Assembly: GCA_013339765.2 (NCBI GenBank)
Contig: CM023454.1
Coordinates: 150,756,480 to 150,820,479, forward strand
Direction: 5' to 3'
Source of the DNA: Haemaphysalis longicornis
Taxonomy: Eukaryota; Arthropoda; Arachnida; Ixodida; Ixodidae
DNA: 64,000 nucleotides
Position 1 is the first letter of the stretch. Every line of letters begins with the position of its first letter. The position numbers were made by a program, and so were the translations under genes. Shown here piece by piece: positions 11,561 through 21,824 of this stretch. The notes under the pieces were generated by a model that had not been told where the DNA came from, did no database searches, and saw only the letters and a program-made list of their open reading frames with translations.

Positions 11561-11950
11561 GACCAGTGCACTGGGCGGCACTAGCGACGCTCGTAGTGGC
11601 GATGGGGACGCTGGCACTCATCACTAGCAGCACTCGACACTCTGTCAGGGGTGCTGGATGCACTGCGCGCACTGGTTCCAGTGCAGTCAGTATCACTAGC
11701 AACGCCGTCCAAAGCACTGTAGAGTACGTGGTCGCGGCAAAGCACACACTCGCGCAAAGCCCGCGCAGATATATTGTATCAGCTCATTGTACGCAACGCT
11801 GCCGTCACTAATGTTGTGGAATTTTAAATGCTCTCATGCACATCATTTTCAACACAGAAGGGAACAGTTACTGCCAAAATAATACTTTCCATGACGTCGG
11901 TCGGGTTAATGCCCCGATTGCGTGAACACAGCGGCACTGCAACAATTTGT
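11561..11950. repeat. Degenerate short-word repeat region
   Basis: From about 11561 to 11730 the words CACTAG, GCACT and AGTGC recur, including the 12-bp palindrome CCAGTGCACTGG and two versions of CACTAGC(G/A)ACGC. It looks like a small degenerate inverted or tandem repeat. The remaining bases up to the SINE target site show nothing. Confidence 0.3.
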
Positions 11951-12220
11951 GTAATTTTTATTGATTGGTTTGATTGATTGTAGGGTTTAACGCGCCGACG
12001 CAACGCAGGCGATGAGGCGCGCCGTAGTGGAGGGCTCCGGATTAATTTTGACCGCCTGGGGATCTTTAACGCGCGCCGAAATCTCGTACACACGGGCGTT
12101 TTTGCTTTTCGCCTCCATTAGAAAAGCGGCCGCCGCGGCCGGGAATCGAACCCGCGACCTTGTGCTCAGCAGCGCAACGCCTTAGCCACTGAGCCACCGC
12201 GGCGGGTGAGTAATTTTTAT
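11951..12220 (-). mobile_element. tRNA-derived SINE with 11-bp target duplication
   Basis: The element (11962-12209) reads on the minus strand: tRNA-like head with box A TGGCTCAGTGGCTAAGGCG and box B GGGTTCGATTCCCGG, the body word CTTTTCTAATGGAGGCGAAA, GATCCCCAGGCGGTCAAAAT, and a TCAATCAA-type tail. It is flanked by GTAATTTTTAT at 11951-11961 and 12210-12220, a perfect target-site duplication. Four other copies or fragments occur in the window. It resembles tRNA-derived SINEs reported from hard ticks (Ruka-like, from memory). Confidence 0.9.
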
Positions 12221-13180
12221 ATTTTTATTGCACGGAAGGAATCCTTTTTCCACTGAATGAGGCTTTGCGGCTGTTAATTGCCGTTAGGGTATTTCGGAGC
12301 TGTCATCAAACCGCAAACACAAATAGCACTATATATGTTCGCAGATGGTAAACGGCCAACGCGAATTACGATAGCACCGATCCACGCCAGCTGAAGCTGG
12401 AACATGGATTATTTGCCCAATCAATAGCTTGGTGCATGGTGTCGATGGTGGATAACAAAGTACATATGAAGAAATCGTGCATGGTGCAACTTTAACACGC
12501 GCGCAAATGTGTTGCGGACGGCTCCGACCAGTCTGCCGCCCGGTCGTCGCCGGCAATCGATGAGGTAGCGAAAACTGCCCCTACAACCCTACCACGTTCG
12601 TGCCGTAATGAATGCGGGTCTATTTGGTTAGTTTCTAGAGCGTAACAAACTTAGTAGGACCCATGAAGCGCAAACCACTCCACATAATTGCTAAATATAT
12701 GCAACATTTTGGCCGTACTCCTCGGCGGCTGCGCTTCTCCGGAGCTGCAAGCCGCATATGCGTTAGCGACCGGCACGGTTGTAGAAAATACAAGTTCGGG
12801 CCAGTGCAGAAGAAGTGTTTAACGTAAAGCGTAAAACGAAAGGACGGGAAGCATTATTGTTGCAGTACGGACTCATGCCTACACATTTGTAATCGCTTTG
12901 CAGCGATTGCAACCGCGGTGCAGCGCAGTTGCTAGCTCCTCAGGTACTGCGGGGCTTCAAGGAACCTTACTGCGCAAGCGTTATTCAAGAAATTTTCAGT
13001 TTAACAGCCAGGAATCCTTCACAACAGATAATAATGCGACGCAAAAACTGGAGGAGGAAGTGATTGTTGGGGGTGGGGGAAAGGGGGAGATAGAGGCCGA
13101 TAACTGTCTGGCGTTACGCCGACCTCAACCGGCTGTCAAAAACTGCGTATACACATACAAGTTATTTGCCAGTTTGTTTG
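12221..13180. other. No gene recognised
   Basis: Mixed-composition sequence with no coding or repeat signal I can support. Confidence 0.6.
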
Positions 13181-13182
13181 CT

Positions 13183-13262
13183 TCCCTCCGTAGCTCAGTG
13201 GTTTCGAGCCTCGCCTGCGCCAGCTCGGCGTGCCGGCTTCGAACTCGGCAGGTGTTTTTTTT
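13183..13262 (+). repeat. tRNA-like head followed by T-run (SINE remnant)
   Basis: CCGTAGCTCAGTGG (box A-like) is followed by GGCTTCGAACTCGG (box B-like) and a run of about 13 T, like a Pol III terminator. Acceptor-stem pairing is poor, so a SINE remnant is favoured over a tRNA gene. Confidence 0.45.
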
Positions 13263-13269
13263 TTTTTGA

Positions 13270-14200
13270 AGGTCCTCTTCACGTTGAACCCTCATAACGA
13301 GCTTCACCCCCTCCCTCCCCACATCCGGACCAATATCAAGGTGGCACGTCCACGTCACATGCATCCCGTATACAACCCTGGCCGACGCAAAGCGAGAGTG
13401 CAGCACCCTCAACGGAAGTACTCCTCAGCCCTGGATGATCGCTATAGCGACATCGACCAAACCCCATCACACCCCCGCTCGACCCTAGCAGTCACGGACA
13501 ACGAGGGCACCGTTCTCGACGCCGCCATCTTCCTTCGTCTCTCTTCAACCGCTGCTGAAGCCACCGCCACTGCCCTCGCGGCGGCCACCCACACACCCAC
13601 CATAATCACAGATTCTCAACAAGCCTGCCGACATTACCTCCGGGAAAGAGTACCCCCTGCGGCGCTCAAGTTCCTGAAAGCCATTCCCGACCTACCCACA
13701 ATAACCATCGTATGAACTCCGGGACACGCCCCACTCCCTGGGAATGAAGCAGCCCATGCTGCGGCCCGCGAGCTTCACTTCCGGGCGTTCCCTACAGGGC
13801 AAGGCGGCTCGGACTCTGCGACGGCCACTATCCATCCTCTTCAACCAACCCTGCTTCACCGACATCTTATCACACTACTGCCACGCTCGCCGACGGTATT
13901 CTTCGCCCCACCCTACCCTGTCCGTCGAAGAATCGCGAATCTGGCGCAGACTACAAACTGGCACATACTCTCCCACATCTCCCCCTCACGCTTCGAGTAC
14001 AACTACCCGGACTGTCAAGTTCCAGCCACCACTGCCCACCTCGCCTTCCTGTGCCCTCAACATCCGGTTCCTCTCCCTTCCCCTAACCCCGAGCAGTGGG
14101 AATGCGCGTTGACCAGCTCGGACCTGCAGGAGCAGCTCAACCTGATCCAGCGGACCACGCGAGCAGCGGCGGCGCGCGGCCTACTGAACTGAGGAGGCCC
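13270..14200 (+). pseudogene. LINE ORF2 3' end with RNase H, in-frame stop and frameshift
   Basis: An RNase H domain runs from a degenerate strand-1 region through STAAEATATALAAA and TIITDSQQACRHYL to TPGHAPLPGNEAAHAAAREL. A TGA at 13713 stands where the domain normally has Trp before TPGH, and the frame changes just after. The C-terminal region includes YPDCQVPATTAHLAFLCP and PNPEQWECALTSSDLQEQL. Very high C content marks it as the same LINE type as the 22-kb fragment. Confidence 0.75.
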
Positions 14201-14208
14201 ACCCACCG

Positions 14209-14571
14209 TTTTTAAATGCAGAGCATTTCAGTAACTCACAATGTCACCCGCGTTGACGTCCGTAGTCGTAGTCCGCACCCCTCCCCCTACACTATATAAA
14301 AAAAAATACGATCCGGCGCCTGGTTTCGATCAACCGACCCTGCGGGCGGAACGCAATGTACATGGTGCTCTACCCACTGCGCCACAAAGCCGACACAGAA
14401 TGGGAGGCTACGAACGCGCCTTATATCCTTGACTCATTCAAACTACGTCAAGAAGCTGCTGATACAACGCATTCACTACAACCAACTCCCCAAACACTAA
14501 ACGTTAACGCAATACACCCACCTCCTATGCGACACATTTACTTGAGTCCCCCTCGCGGGGAGATGGGCCCA
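14209..14571 (-). repeat. tRNA-headed repeat family, copy 3
   Basis: The left edge TTTTTAAATGCAGAGCATTTC, the minus-strand tRNA-like head (about 14392-14313), the CTTGACTCATTCAAACTACG motif and the CCCCTCGCGGGGAG right edge are all present. This is the most complete copy and is collinear with copy 1. It sits directly after the LINE tail. Confidence 0.65.
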
Positions 14572-14824
14572 TGTTTTTTTTTTCAATAAGCGTTTTGCCT
14601 CCTTCTACTCCTCCTTGTTTTTAAGTGGCATGGTTTTCAAAAACTCTTCGCGAAATCACTTTTAAAGCAAAGCTTTTTTAAAGCAAAACTCTGCAACGTC
14701 AGCAACTGCAGTGTTCTCCAACAAATACTGGGAACGAAAAAAGCTTTTTTACGCGTTATTCTTAAAAGCGCACATTTTCCGGCGTTCGATATTATTCCCC
14801 ACTCCTAACACCACCTCTCAATTT

Positions 14825-16760
14825 GTACTAGGGGTTCTTTCAACACCGCACCGTCATCAGGTGAGCTAATTTCTCTAAAAACAATACAAACGTCGGCAAA
14901 CAGCCTAACAAAGACAGCCTAACAAAGACACACACCAAATCATTTATATAAAGAAGGAACACTGGCCCCAGTACACCCTGGGCCCAGTGGCGCTGGGTGC
15001 ACACCAGTGGCCCTGGGGTACACCAGATGTAACAGCAAGAAAATGAGAGAAACAACCATTATCAACATACTGTTTTCTGTTTGATAAATAAGCTCTAATA
15101 AAGTTCAAAAGACAATCACGAAGGTAAATCAGTTCGAGTTTATACAAAAGCTTATCATGTGGTACTCTGTAAAAGGCCTTACTAAAATCTAGGAACACCA
15201 CATCAACCTGTATCGACTCATCCAATGCTGCAGAGAAGTGATGAACTGTAGTGACCAGTTGCGCAACAGTAGACATTTTTTCCTTAAGCCATATTGACAA
15301 GGCGACAAAATGTTCCTTTCAGCAAGAAATTGATGAATAACTCCCGTAATAACACGGTCTAACATTTTACAAGAGTTACTTGTAATAGAAATGTGTCTGT
15401 AGTTTGAGATTGCAAGCTTATCTCCACTTTTAAGGAGTGGCTTTACCCTAGCAACCAGAAAATCATTCGGGACTTCGCCCGATGTCAGGGAGGTCTGAAA
15501 AATCTTAGTTAAGCATACTGATAACTGTTCAGCACACCGTTTAGAGAATCCACTTGGAAGGCAATCGGGGCCTGGGCTTTTTCTTGAATCGAGCTTTCGT
15601 AACATTGCAGAGCTTCAAGATCCGGTGTAACCGGTGTACTTGAATGATGTGTTAGGCATTTTTGAATCACGCTACCTGTAGAAAAAACTGATTAATCACT
15701 CACAATTTTACCATTTACAGCTACTTCTTTCAGGACATTTTTTTCATCCAGAAAGCGCCAGAACTTGGAGGGATCATTTTTAATAAACACAGTAAGTGTT
15801 ACGTTAACATAATGAGCCTTGGCTGATTTGCCTTTACATTCCAAGGACTGCTTTAGGCTTTTGCTGATGTTGCTCACTTGGACTCCTGTTTCTCTTAAGA
15901 CGTTTTATTTTACGCTTGGTCTGAATTATATCTCGGATAATCCATTCATTGTACCTTTTACTTCTAACCTTTCTGAATGGTACAAACTGCTCAATGCAGT
16001 ATTTTACTGTTTGCTTGAAATTCATCTACAACTGTGCACGTCATTGTCCATCTGGTAACTAAATTGCAACTGTAAATAATCAATGATAGAAAGGTCATCA
16101 GCGCGGTCGAAATTTTTTACATGTTTGACCTAAACACTGCCATGCTCGATAGAAGATCAACAAAACGAGTTCGCAAATAACAGGGTCTACTGTCACAGTG
16201 CCGCTACAAAACACCTCGCTAACAAAAAGAAATCTAAAATTCCATTAAGACGGGTAGGTTCAACCACTAGCTGATACAGATTCCTACCCAACATCATGTC
16301 TAGGATACTATCACAAGAGTTCCTCTCTCCATCAGTAAGGTGATTCCAATCAAGACTTGGAAGATTAAAACATTAAAATCCCCCGTCACAATAACCGAGC
16401 GCCCACGGTGAGGCAGAAGGGAATCGTACAATTCGCAAAGAAACCAGTCAGTTGCATCAGGCGCTCGATAAGCCGCACAAAGCAAGAATTTTGGGCCTCA
16501 AACAGATACGCCTAAAAACAAGCTTTCATGATTTGGAATTACAGGCAGAACCGAGATCTCGATTTATTTTTTGCTATAACGGCAACGCCCCAGCACACGT
16601 GCCGCGATCACGCCCATAACCACGTGGAACAACCTCTCCATCACTGATCCTGTCACTCATCCAGGTTTCGGTAATTACACACTAGATGGGGGTCGTAATT
16701 CAAAAGAAGCAGTTCTAAACTGTCACTTTTATTTACAATGCTTCTTGCATTAAACGACAA
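14825..16760 (-). pseudogene. CR1-like LINE ORF2: endonuclease and reverse transcriptase, broken
   Basis: Read from 16760 down: an endonuclease start (ELIVLSFNARSI), the endonuclease core (AAYRAPDATDWFLCELYDSL, VIVTGDFNV), a linker, then reverse transcriptase. RT motifs in order are SRKSPGPDCLPSGF, VKPLLKSGDKLAISNYRHIS, VVFLDFSKAFYRVPHDKL and SGVPQG, then a damaged palm reading FADV where FADD is expected. Several frame shifts and stops separate these blocks. The sequence stops near 14825, so the C-terminal part and 3' UTR are missing. The sibling at 18.4 kb retains FAADD. Confidence 0.8.
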
Positions 16761-16804
16761 AACAATGAGTTCCTCGAGAGGGTGACGGAGTGGCTGTATG
16801 GTAG

Positions 16805-17671
16805 CTTGTGGCGATTCATTTGCTTCGACTAGAACGCGCCGGTTCTTGATGTCGTCCGATGCGTACAGCTTCTTGTCAACATCAAGTTTGTCGTCCGCAA
16901 GCGTAACCTTCTTCCCCTTTTCTTATTCAGTTTGGCACTTTGACAAAGCGATCGTCTTTTTCTACGCGTTTCTTGGGAATAGTCACCTTGAATGAAGACT
17001 GACTTACTCTTCAGTTTTTTTTTGCATGTAGCATTACGGCTTGGTTTTGTAGAACATAACTGAAGTGAAGAATCACGGGGCCATTTGAAGAAGGCTTTCC
17101 TATTCTGCATATTCTCTCCACTGACGTACAAGTTACTCGTCCGATTTCCTCAAAAATGTGATCGATAACCAGCCGTCTTAAATCCAGTTCGGTTTCCCTC
17201 GATACCTCGTCCATGCCAAATACCACGAAATTATTTTGCCTACCATTGTCTTAGAGCTACACTATCTTCGCTTGTTGTAGACGTATTCGCTCCTGCAAAC
17301 TCGTGACAATTTCTCGAACACCATCCAAGAAATTCAGTCTCGCTTCACTCTCCAATATGGCTTAACAGCCCTCCAAGAGACTTCACCATTTGTTCGGTTT
17401 GCTCAACTCTTTCTTTTGCTTCTAGCGAATCATTTCGGATAGCTTGTTGGCTTTTAATAAGTGAATGAAACATCTCTTCAAGTGTGGGCCCTGGATTTTC
17501 TTCGATGTGTCCAAACAACAACAGCTTACATGCATGAAAACAATCACTTAGAAGGAACACCATCGTCCGTGGGCACGGCACAACAAGAAGACATCTGTCA
17601 TCAGAACGGTACAAAAAAGTACAACTAACCTGCAGCAATAAAATGGGAGGCGCGGTGCACATCTTGCCCAA
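16805..17671 (-). pseudogene. CR1-like LINE ORF1 with 2A-like motif
   Basis: The minus-strand ORF1 opens at 17671 with a hydrophobic leader and reaches LLLFGHIEENPGP (17524-17486). This is a 2A-like motif with His in place of the usual Asp. A coiled coil follows (LEAKERVEQTEQMVKSLGGL). After a frame shift come a nucleic-acid-binding-like region (VFGMDEVSRETELDLRRLV, ERICRIGKPSSNGPVILHF) and a basic tail (QETRRKRRSL). In related LINEs, 2A-like sequences either cause ribosome skipping or act as signal sequences. Which applies here cannot be seen. ORF2 begins about 60 bp downstream. Confidence 0.75.
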
Positions 17672-17950
17672 TGAGTCCTCGCTGTGCCACTAGCTGATCC
17701 GTCGTGCAGTGTTGGTTTTATACTTGTCCAGGGTGATGACTTGTCCAGGGTGATGACGTCAGGCCTTTGATGCGCACCAGCGCAGCCGAAGGCAACCGCA
17801 TAGGAAACGGAGCATGTTGGTGCAGAATCGGGGTCGATGCATCTTGAAGCTTGGCCAGCCGAGTAAACGTCTGAAACGGGTGATGCAATAAATCCGGTAA
17901 ACGGCAGCGAAAGGGCCTGCAGCAATAAAATTGGAGCTGCGGTGAACATC
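17630..17950 (-). repeat. 5' UTR direct repeat of the minus-strand LINE
   Basis: GCAGCAATAAAAT followed by a GGAG(G/C)(C/T)GCGGTG(C/A)ACATCTT-like block occurs at 17632 and again at 17919, 287 bp apart in the same orientation. This parallels the 300-bp spacing in the plus-strand LINE at 10.3 kb, so it looks like a promoter-monomer arrangement. Confidence 0.55.
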
Positions 17951-18009
17951 TTGGCCAGTGGCCTCCCCGTGTCTACTTTGACCTTTTTCCAGTCGTGTTC
18001 TGCCGATCA

Positions 18010-18410
18010 AATGTTAGGACTAGAAGCTTTGTCGGAGTTTCTTCATTCACTCTCCGGATTACAATTCGTTTAACACAAGTTACCTTTAGGTTGAAGGGCC
18101 TGAACAAGTTCCACCTCTGTCATAGAGTGCAGATTTTTTCCCAGATCACTCCTTCAAAGAGTTGAGGGCCATACGTGGAGTCACAGTTACAGGCAAGTCA
18201 GACAACGTGGTAGGTTTCAGTAGGTCATGCAATGCAAGCTTCTTAGCATAATAATCTGAATCAACGACATACTGAATCTGAATCAACAACATAAGAAGAA
18301 TCAGAATCAGAATTCAACAACAGCAAGCAGGCGTGTTTGTCAGGCTAACCCTCTCTGTCTCTGTAATCGTTTGTGTGCAGGAGTAACTAACCCTCACGTT
18401 TTCTGTCCTG
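18010..18410. other. No gene recognised
   Basis: Contains short AATCTGAATCAACAAC-type repetition near 18250-18310 and nothing else I can support. Confidence 0.5.
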
Positions 18411-19246
18411 AGTTACAGCAAACATTACGGCAAACATCAGTGCCGCGTGCTTAAACGACAAGCAACTTCTAATCCCCGCTCCCCATGGTTTAGCGGAACC
18501 CAAAAGCGACTGCGTAACGAAAAGAAACGCCTTTTCCGTGGTGCCAAACAAGCAAATCACCACCATAAATGGTCTGCTTATCGTCAAATAAATGCTGAAT
18601 ATAATACGGCATGCTAAAAAGACATTTTTAAAGCAAAGCTTTTTACCTCTAGCCCCGGACCAGACGGAATTAGCGCGAAACTTCTAAAATTAACAAGTCC
18701 CTTTTCGTCATATTTTCTTTCTTTGATTTTTCAACAATCACTTGATTCAGGATTCATACCAGAAGATTGGAAATCAGCGCATGTGACCCCAGTTTTCAAA
18801 TCGGGTGACAATACAATTCCCAATAACTACAGGCCAATTTCACTAACATCAATCTGTTGTAAAATTACTCGAACACATATTATTCACGCATATAATGAAC
18901 CACCTTAACCTGAACAAACTGCTCTTAAATAACCAACATGGGTTTCGTAAAGATCTATCCTGCCAAACACAACTCTTCGAATTGGTAACCGACCTTCATT
19001 CCGCTCTAAACCTGTCCCGTCCTGTTGATGCAATTTTCATTGACTTCTCGAAAGCCTTTGATCGCGTGCCACATAAACGTCTGTTACTAAAAATTCGCCA
19101 CCTCCAACTTGACAAAACACAACACGATGCCATGATAGAAGAATTTTTAACCAATCGTTTCCAGACAGTCAAATTAAACAATCATATTTCTAACCAAACA
19201 CGTGTTTCATCTGGGGTCCCTCAGGGGTCTGTGTTCGGTCCTCTTT
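18411..19246 (+). pseudogene. CR1-like LINE ORF2, 5' half (split by hAT insertion)
   Basis: A degraded linker (RNEKKRLFRGAKQANHHHKW) is followed by reverse-transcriptase motifs SPGPDGISAKLLKL, SAHVTPVFKSGDN, NNYRPISLTSICCK, NQHGFRKDLSCQTQ, AIFIDFSKAFDRVPH and SGVPQGSVFGPL. The frame is interrupted in mid-RT at 19246 by the hAT left end and resumes at 28279 with LFLIYINDI. ORF1 and the endonuclease are absent, so the copy was already 5'-truncated or deleted. A short (A)AAGCAAAGCTTT palindrome at about 18628 marks a small internal gap. Confidence 0.85.
19239..19246. repeat. hAT target-site duplication, left
   Basis: TCCTCTTT immediately before the element, repeated at 28271-28278. Eight bases is the hAT hallmark, and both copies fall within the interrupted LINE codons. 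Confidence 0.92.
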
Positions 19247-19989
19247 CAGGCACGTAGGCAGGGGGGGCCCAGGGGCCCCCCCCCCCCCCCCCCCGAAATT
19301 CGTCCAGTCGGCCTTTAACGCCAGAGAATCTTACAAGTTCTTCGAAAAACGTTAGAAAGCGACAGGTTCCTTTCCCCAAGCGATTGCGCACAGCCACGCA
19401 GCTGTTTCGCATGCGCAGGAAAACGGAAAAAAATAATGTTACTTTCGCTGATTTTTCCAATAAAGATACTAATGATAATAAGTCGTCAGAGATAAAAAGA
19501 AATAATCAACCGTAGTATTACTGAAAAGCTACGCTTATTCCGGCTATTATCCCACAGCTAAATAGGACTTTATTTTGTAAGGCCGCATAACTTTCCACAG
19601 ACTTAAAATAACGCGGAATTAAACCAAGAGCATGTAATTGCGACTGCGGGGTATCGTGATCGAAGTGGACGAGGTTGTGTTACTTGCAGTTCCTCTCCAG
19701 CTGCGACGACTTGGGCCTGGTGCTATCCCGAGCCTGTTTCCAAACTACCCTGCCTACCAAGCCGATCGAGAAAGAAAGCTTTATACTAGTATTTACATGT
19801 TCAGGGTCTGAGTGAACAGGCATTGCGTTCCTGGTGGCGCGAGATTAAATAGACTTTGCTTAGTCCATCCCTGTTCTCCCTGTCTCCACGCTGTGGTCAG
19901 GAGGCACCAATCAGGAAAAATTCCGAAAAGGTCAAAATGCACGCACGCGCGCGCACACACACTGAGAGGGCATCTTTCCCCCTCTCGTA

Positions 19990-20209
19990 GACGGAAGTCT
20001 GTCGCCTCCGGTGGCGCTTTCTGCCGAAGGTCGACGTCCCCGGGACCACCAATATCGAAGTCCCGGAAAGACATTTCCTCCATACCCACGCTCTGGTACT
20101 CGTTGAACAACAGCTTCCCGGGCGTCGGCCACATTCCGGCAATGAGGGAAACCGTCAGCACGCAGCACGCCGACGAAAGGGAGATGGCGCCCAGGGCTTT
20201 TGTCATCAC
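19990..20209 (-). CDS. Candidate captured exon with signal peptide, inside the hAT 5' region (unrecognised)
   Basis: The minus-strand frame starts with ATG at 20209 (or the next Met) and shows a typical signal peptide, TKALGAISLSSACCVLTVSL, followed by GMWPTPGKLLFNEYQ and an acidic stretch (FRDFDIGGPGDVDL). It is antisense to the transposase and lies in a GC-rich block between the hAT end and its promoter. No clear splice donor ends it, and the frame runs into a CA/CG-rich tract near 19960. It could be a captured host exon or a chance frame. Confidence 0.3.
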
Positions 20210-20956
20210 CTACGGTCGTTAGGGCCGCATTCGGCCCGCCGAGGGTATGGGTGCTCGAAGTCGCCGACAAGCGGATTAGCCACCGCAGCACGGATCGCCG
20301 CCGTGAGGTGGTGGCAACTTGGGGTGTATTCAAGTGCTTTGTTTGACTGATAGCTGCGCGGCGTGGGAACACGCACTCGTACGGCTTTTCTTTGCCGCAG
20401 ACACAGAGTTTTTCCGCGACCTGACGGCGGAAGCTAACCGAAAGCTAGGAAAAGGGGACTTCTGTATGGAAAGCGACGTCTTGACGACGCCCGTTCGACC
20501 CCGCTGGCGCCTCTGCGAACCCCATCAACTTTCGTCCGCTGCCTGTGTCGTCGGGCAAGCGCCTGCGTGGCGGAAGGAGTGAACCGGAATGAGCGGATAT
20601 GCGGCTCTCCAGTAAGTGTACACGGGCGGCGTCGCCTCCTCTTACTTTGTGCGTGTGGCCGCCTAAGTACGGCGGTGACTTCGCGACTGATTGCATCTTT
20701 AGTGGATGCACAACATGCCAAAGAAAGCAAAGTGCGGGATTAGTTCTCAGCTGGGTGACTCCGTTGAATGCCGCGCCGCTGGGACGCGCCGTTGGTGCCC
20801 GGAGGTTCGTTTCAGCCGCGAGTCGGCGCGAGCAGTTCATATCTCTCCAAGTAGGACTCTCCACTGTCCGCAGTTTGAATTCGACGAATGGACATGCTGG
20901 GGTCCGCCGAAGAGGGAAAAGGGAGGGCGACTCCTCGGCGCTCCTTCCCAGGTATG

Positions 20957-20964
20957 TATATAGG
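20957..20964 (+). promoter_or_regulatory. TATA box of the hAT transposase
   Basis: TATATAGG lies 122 bp upstream of the transposase ATG, preceded by GC-rich sequence. Position and orientation fit transcription of the exon at 21086. Confidence 0.5.
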
Positions 20965-21085
20965 GGCATGTTCGCCGCGGGCTGGCACAGCAAGGCATGA
21001 TTCAGCCGATTCAGCACCTCTGTTCGGCGCTCCTTCAGACCAAGCAAATTTGTGTCGGGGCGCTCTGGCGGAACAGAACGCAGCC

Positions 21086-21184
21086 ATGGGGAAAGAAGGT
21101 GCCAGCCAGGGTTCAACTTCAACGGCCAGGAAGCGACCAGGACAAACGATGAAATTGACAAGCTTCTTCGCTAAAGTTCCAAAG
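21086..21184 (+). CDS. hAT transposase exon 1
   Basis: An ATG in a strong Kozak context (CAGCCATGG) opens 33 codons ending MKLTSFFAKVPK at the donor AAG|GTGGGT. A short basic leader with a [K/T]-x-x-SFF motif is the usual N-terminus of TTF/ZMYM1-like hAT transposases. The exon ends on a codon boundary, and exon 2 opens in the same phase. Confidence 0.7.
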
Positions 21185-21534
21185 GTGGGTCCTGTGTTTC
21201 TTATTGTCTTTGCTTGTTACGCCCGCTTTAGCGAAGCGGCAACTTAGTAATTCCCAGCTTGTGAGCTTCTGAGCAATACTATGATACTGGTTTTGCCATA
21301 AATGTCTATTTCTGAGATGGCTATTTAAACACGATGCATCTGTCGAGGAGTGCAATTTTCCTCATATAGCGCGAGTGCAGTCATCGCTTTAAATATCTTG
21401 TATACTTGCTACGGGTATGACTGCACGACGCTTTTTAAAGCAAAGCTTTTTACCTCTACCCCCCCCCAGGGTTCTTTCGCGACCGTTGGTGTCACCAGAA
21501 AACTCCAGCCAACAAATAAAACAATTTACTGGCA

Positions 21535-21613
21535 CCGCCGGGAATCGAACCTGGAATTAATAGACTAACAAAGCGAGAGCCCGTTATCTTACCGATTTAG
21601 CTACGAGCCCACA
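21535..21613 (-). repeat. tRNA-like sequence (SINE head or tRNA pseudogene)
   Basis: The minus strand shows box A-like GTAGCTAAATCGGTAAGAT and a good box B, GGTTCGATTCCCGG, in 79 bp. The acceptor stem does not pair well and the anticodon region is irregular. It lies in the hAT intron. Confidence 0.45.
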
Positions 21614-21824
21614 CGAAGACGGGGAAGACAGGTGGTGTACTCACCAAGCACATCTACGGGTTTACCCCCTGCGTTCTCCCTGAATGCCACGTGAAAGCGT
21701 CACGCGACCACTCACGCCCGTCTAGGGGCCCTGTGCGCACCTTGCTCATATGCTAAGAGTTACAAAAATTAAAGCAAGCTCACAACAGTGCATAGCATCT
21801 CACTTCTAGTACGCCAATGTGCTA

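Noticed and set aside
12180..12207. Functional tRNA genes at the SINE heads (12.2, 28.1, 39.5, 41.4 kb)
   Set aside because: All carry the same non-tRNA body, tail and target duplications, so they are SINEs.
20434..21161. Long minus-strand open frame opposite the hAT promoter and exon 1
   Set aside because: High GC removes stop codons on all strands here. It shows no domain and overlaps the better supported TATA box and exon 1.
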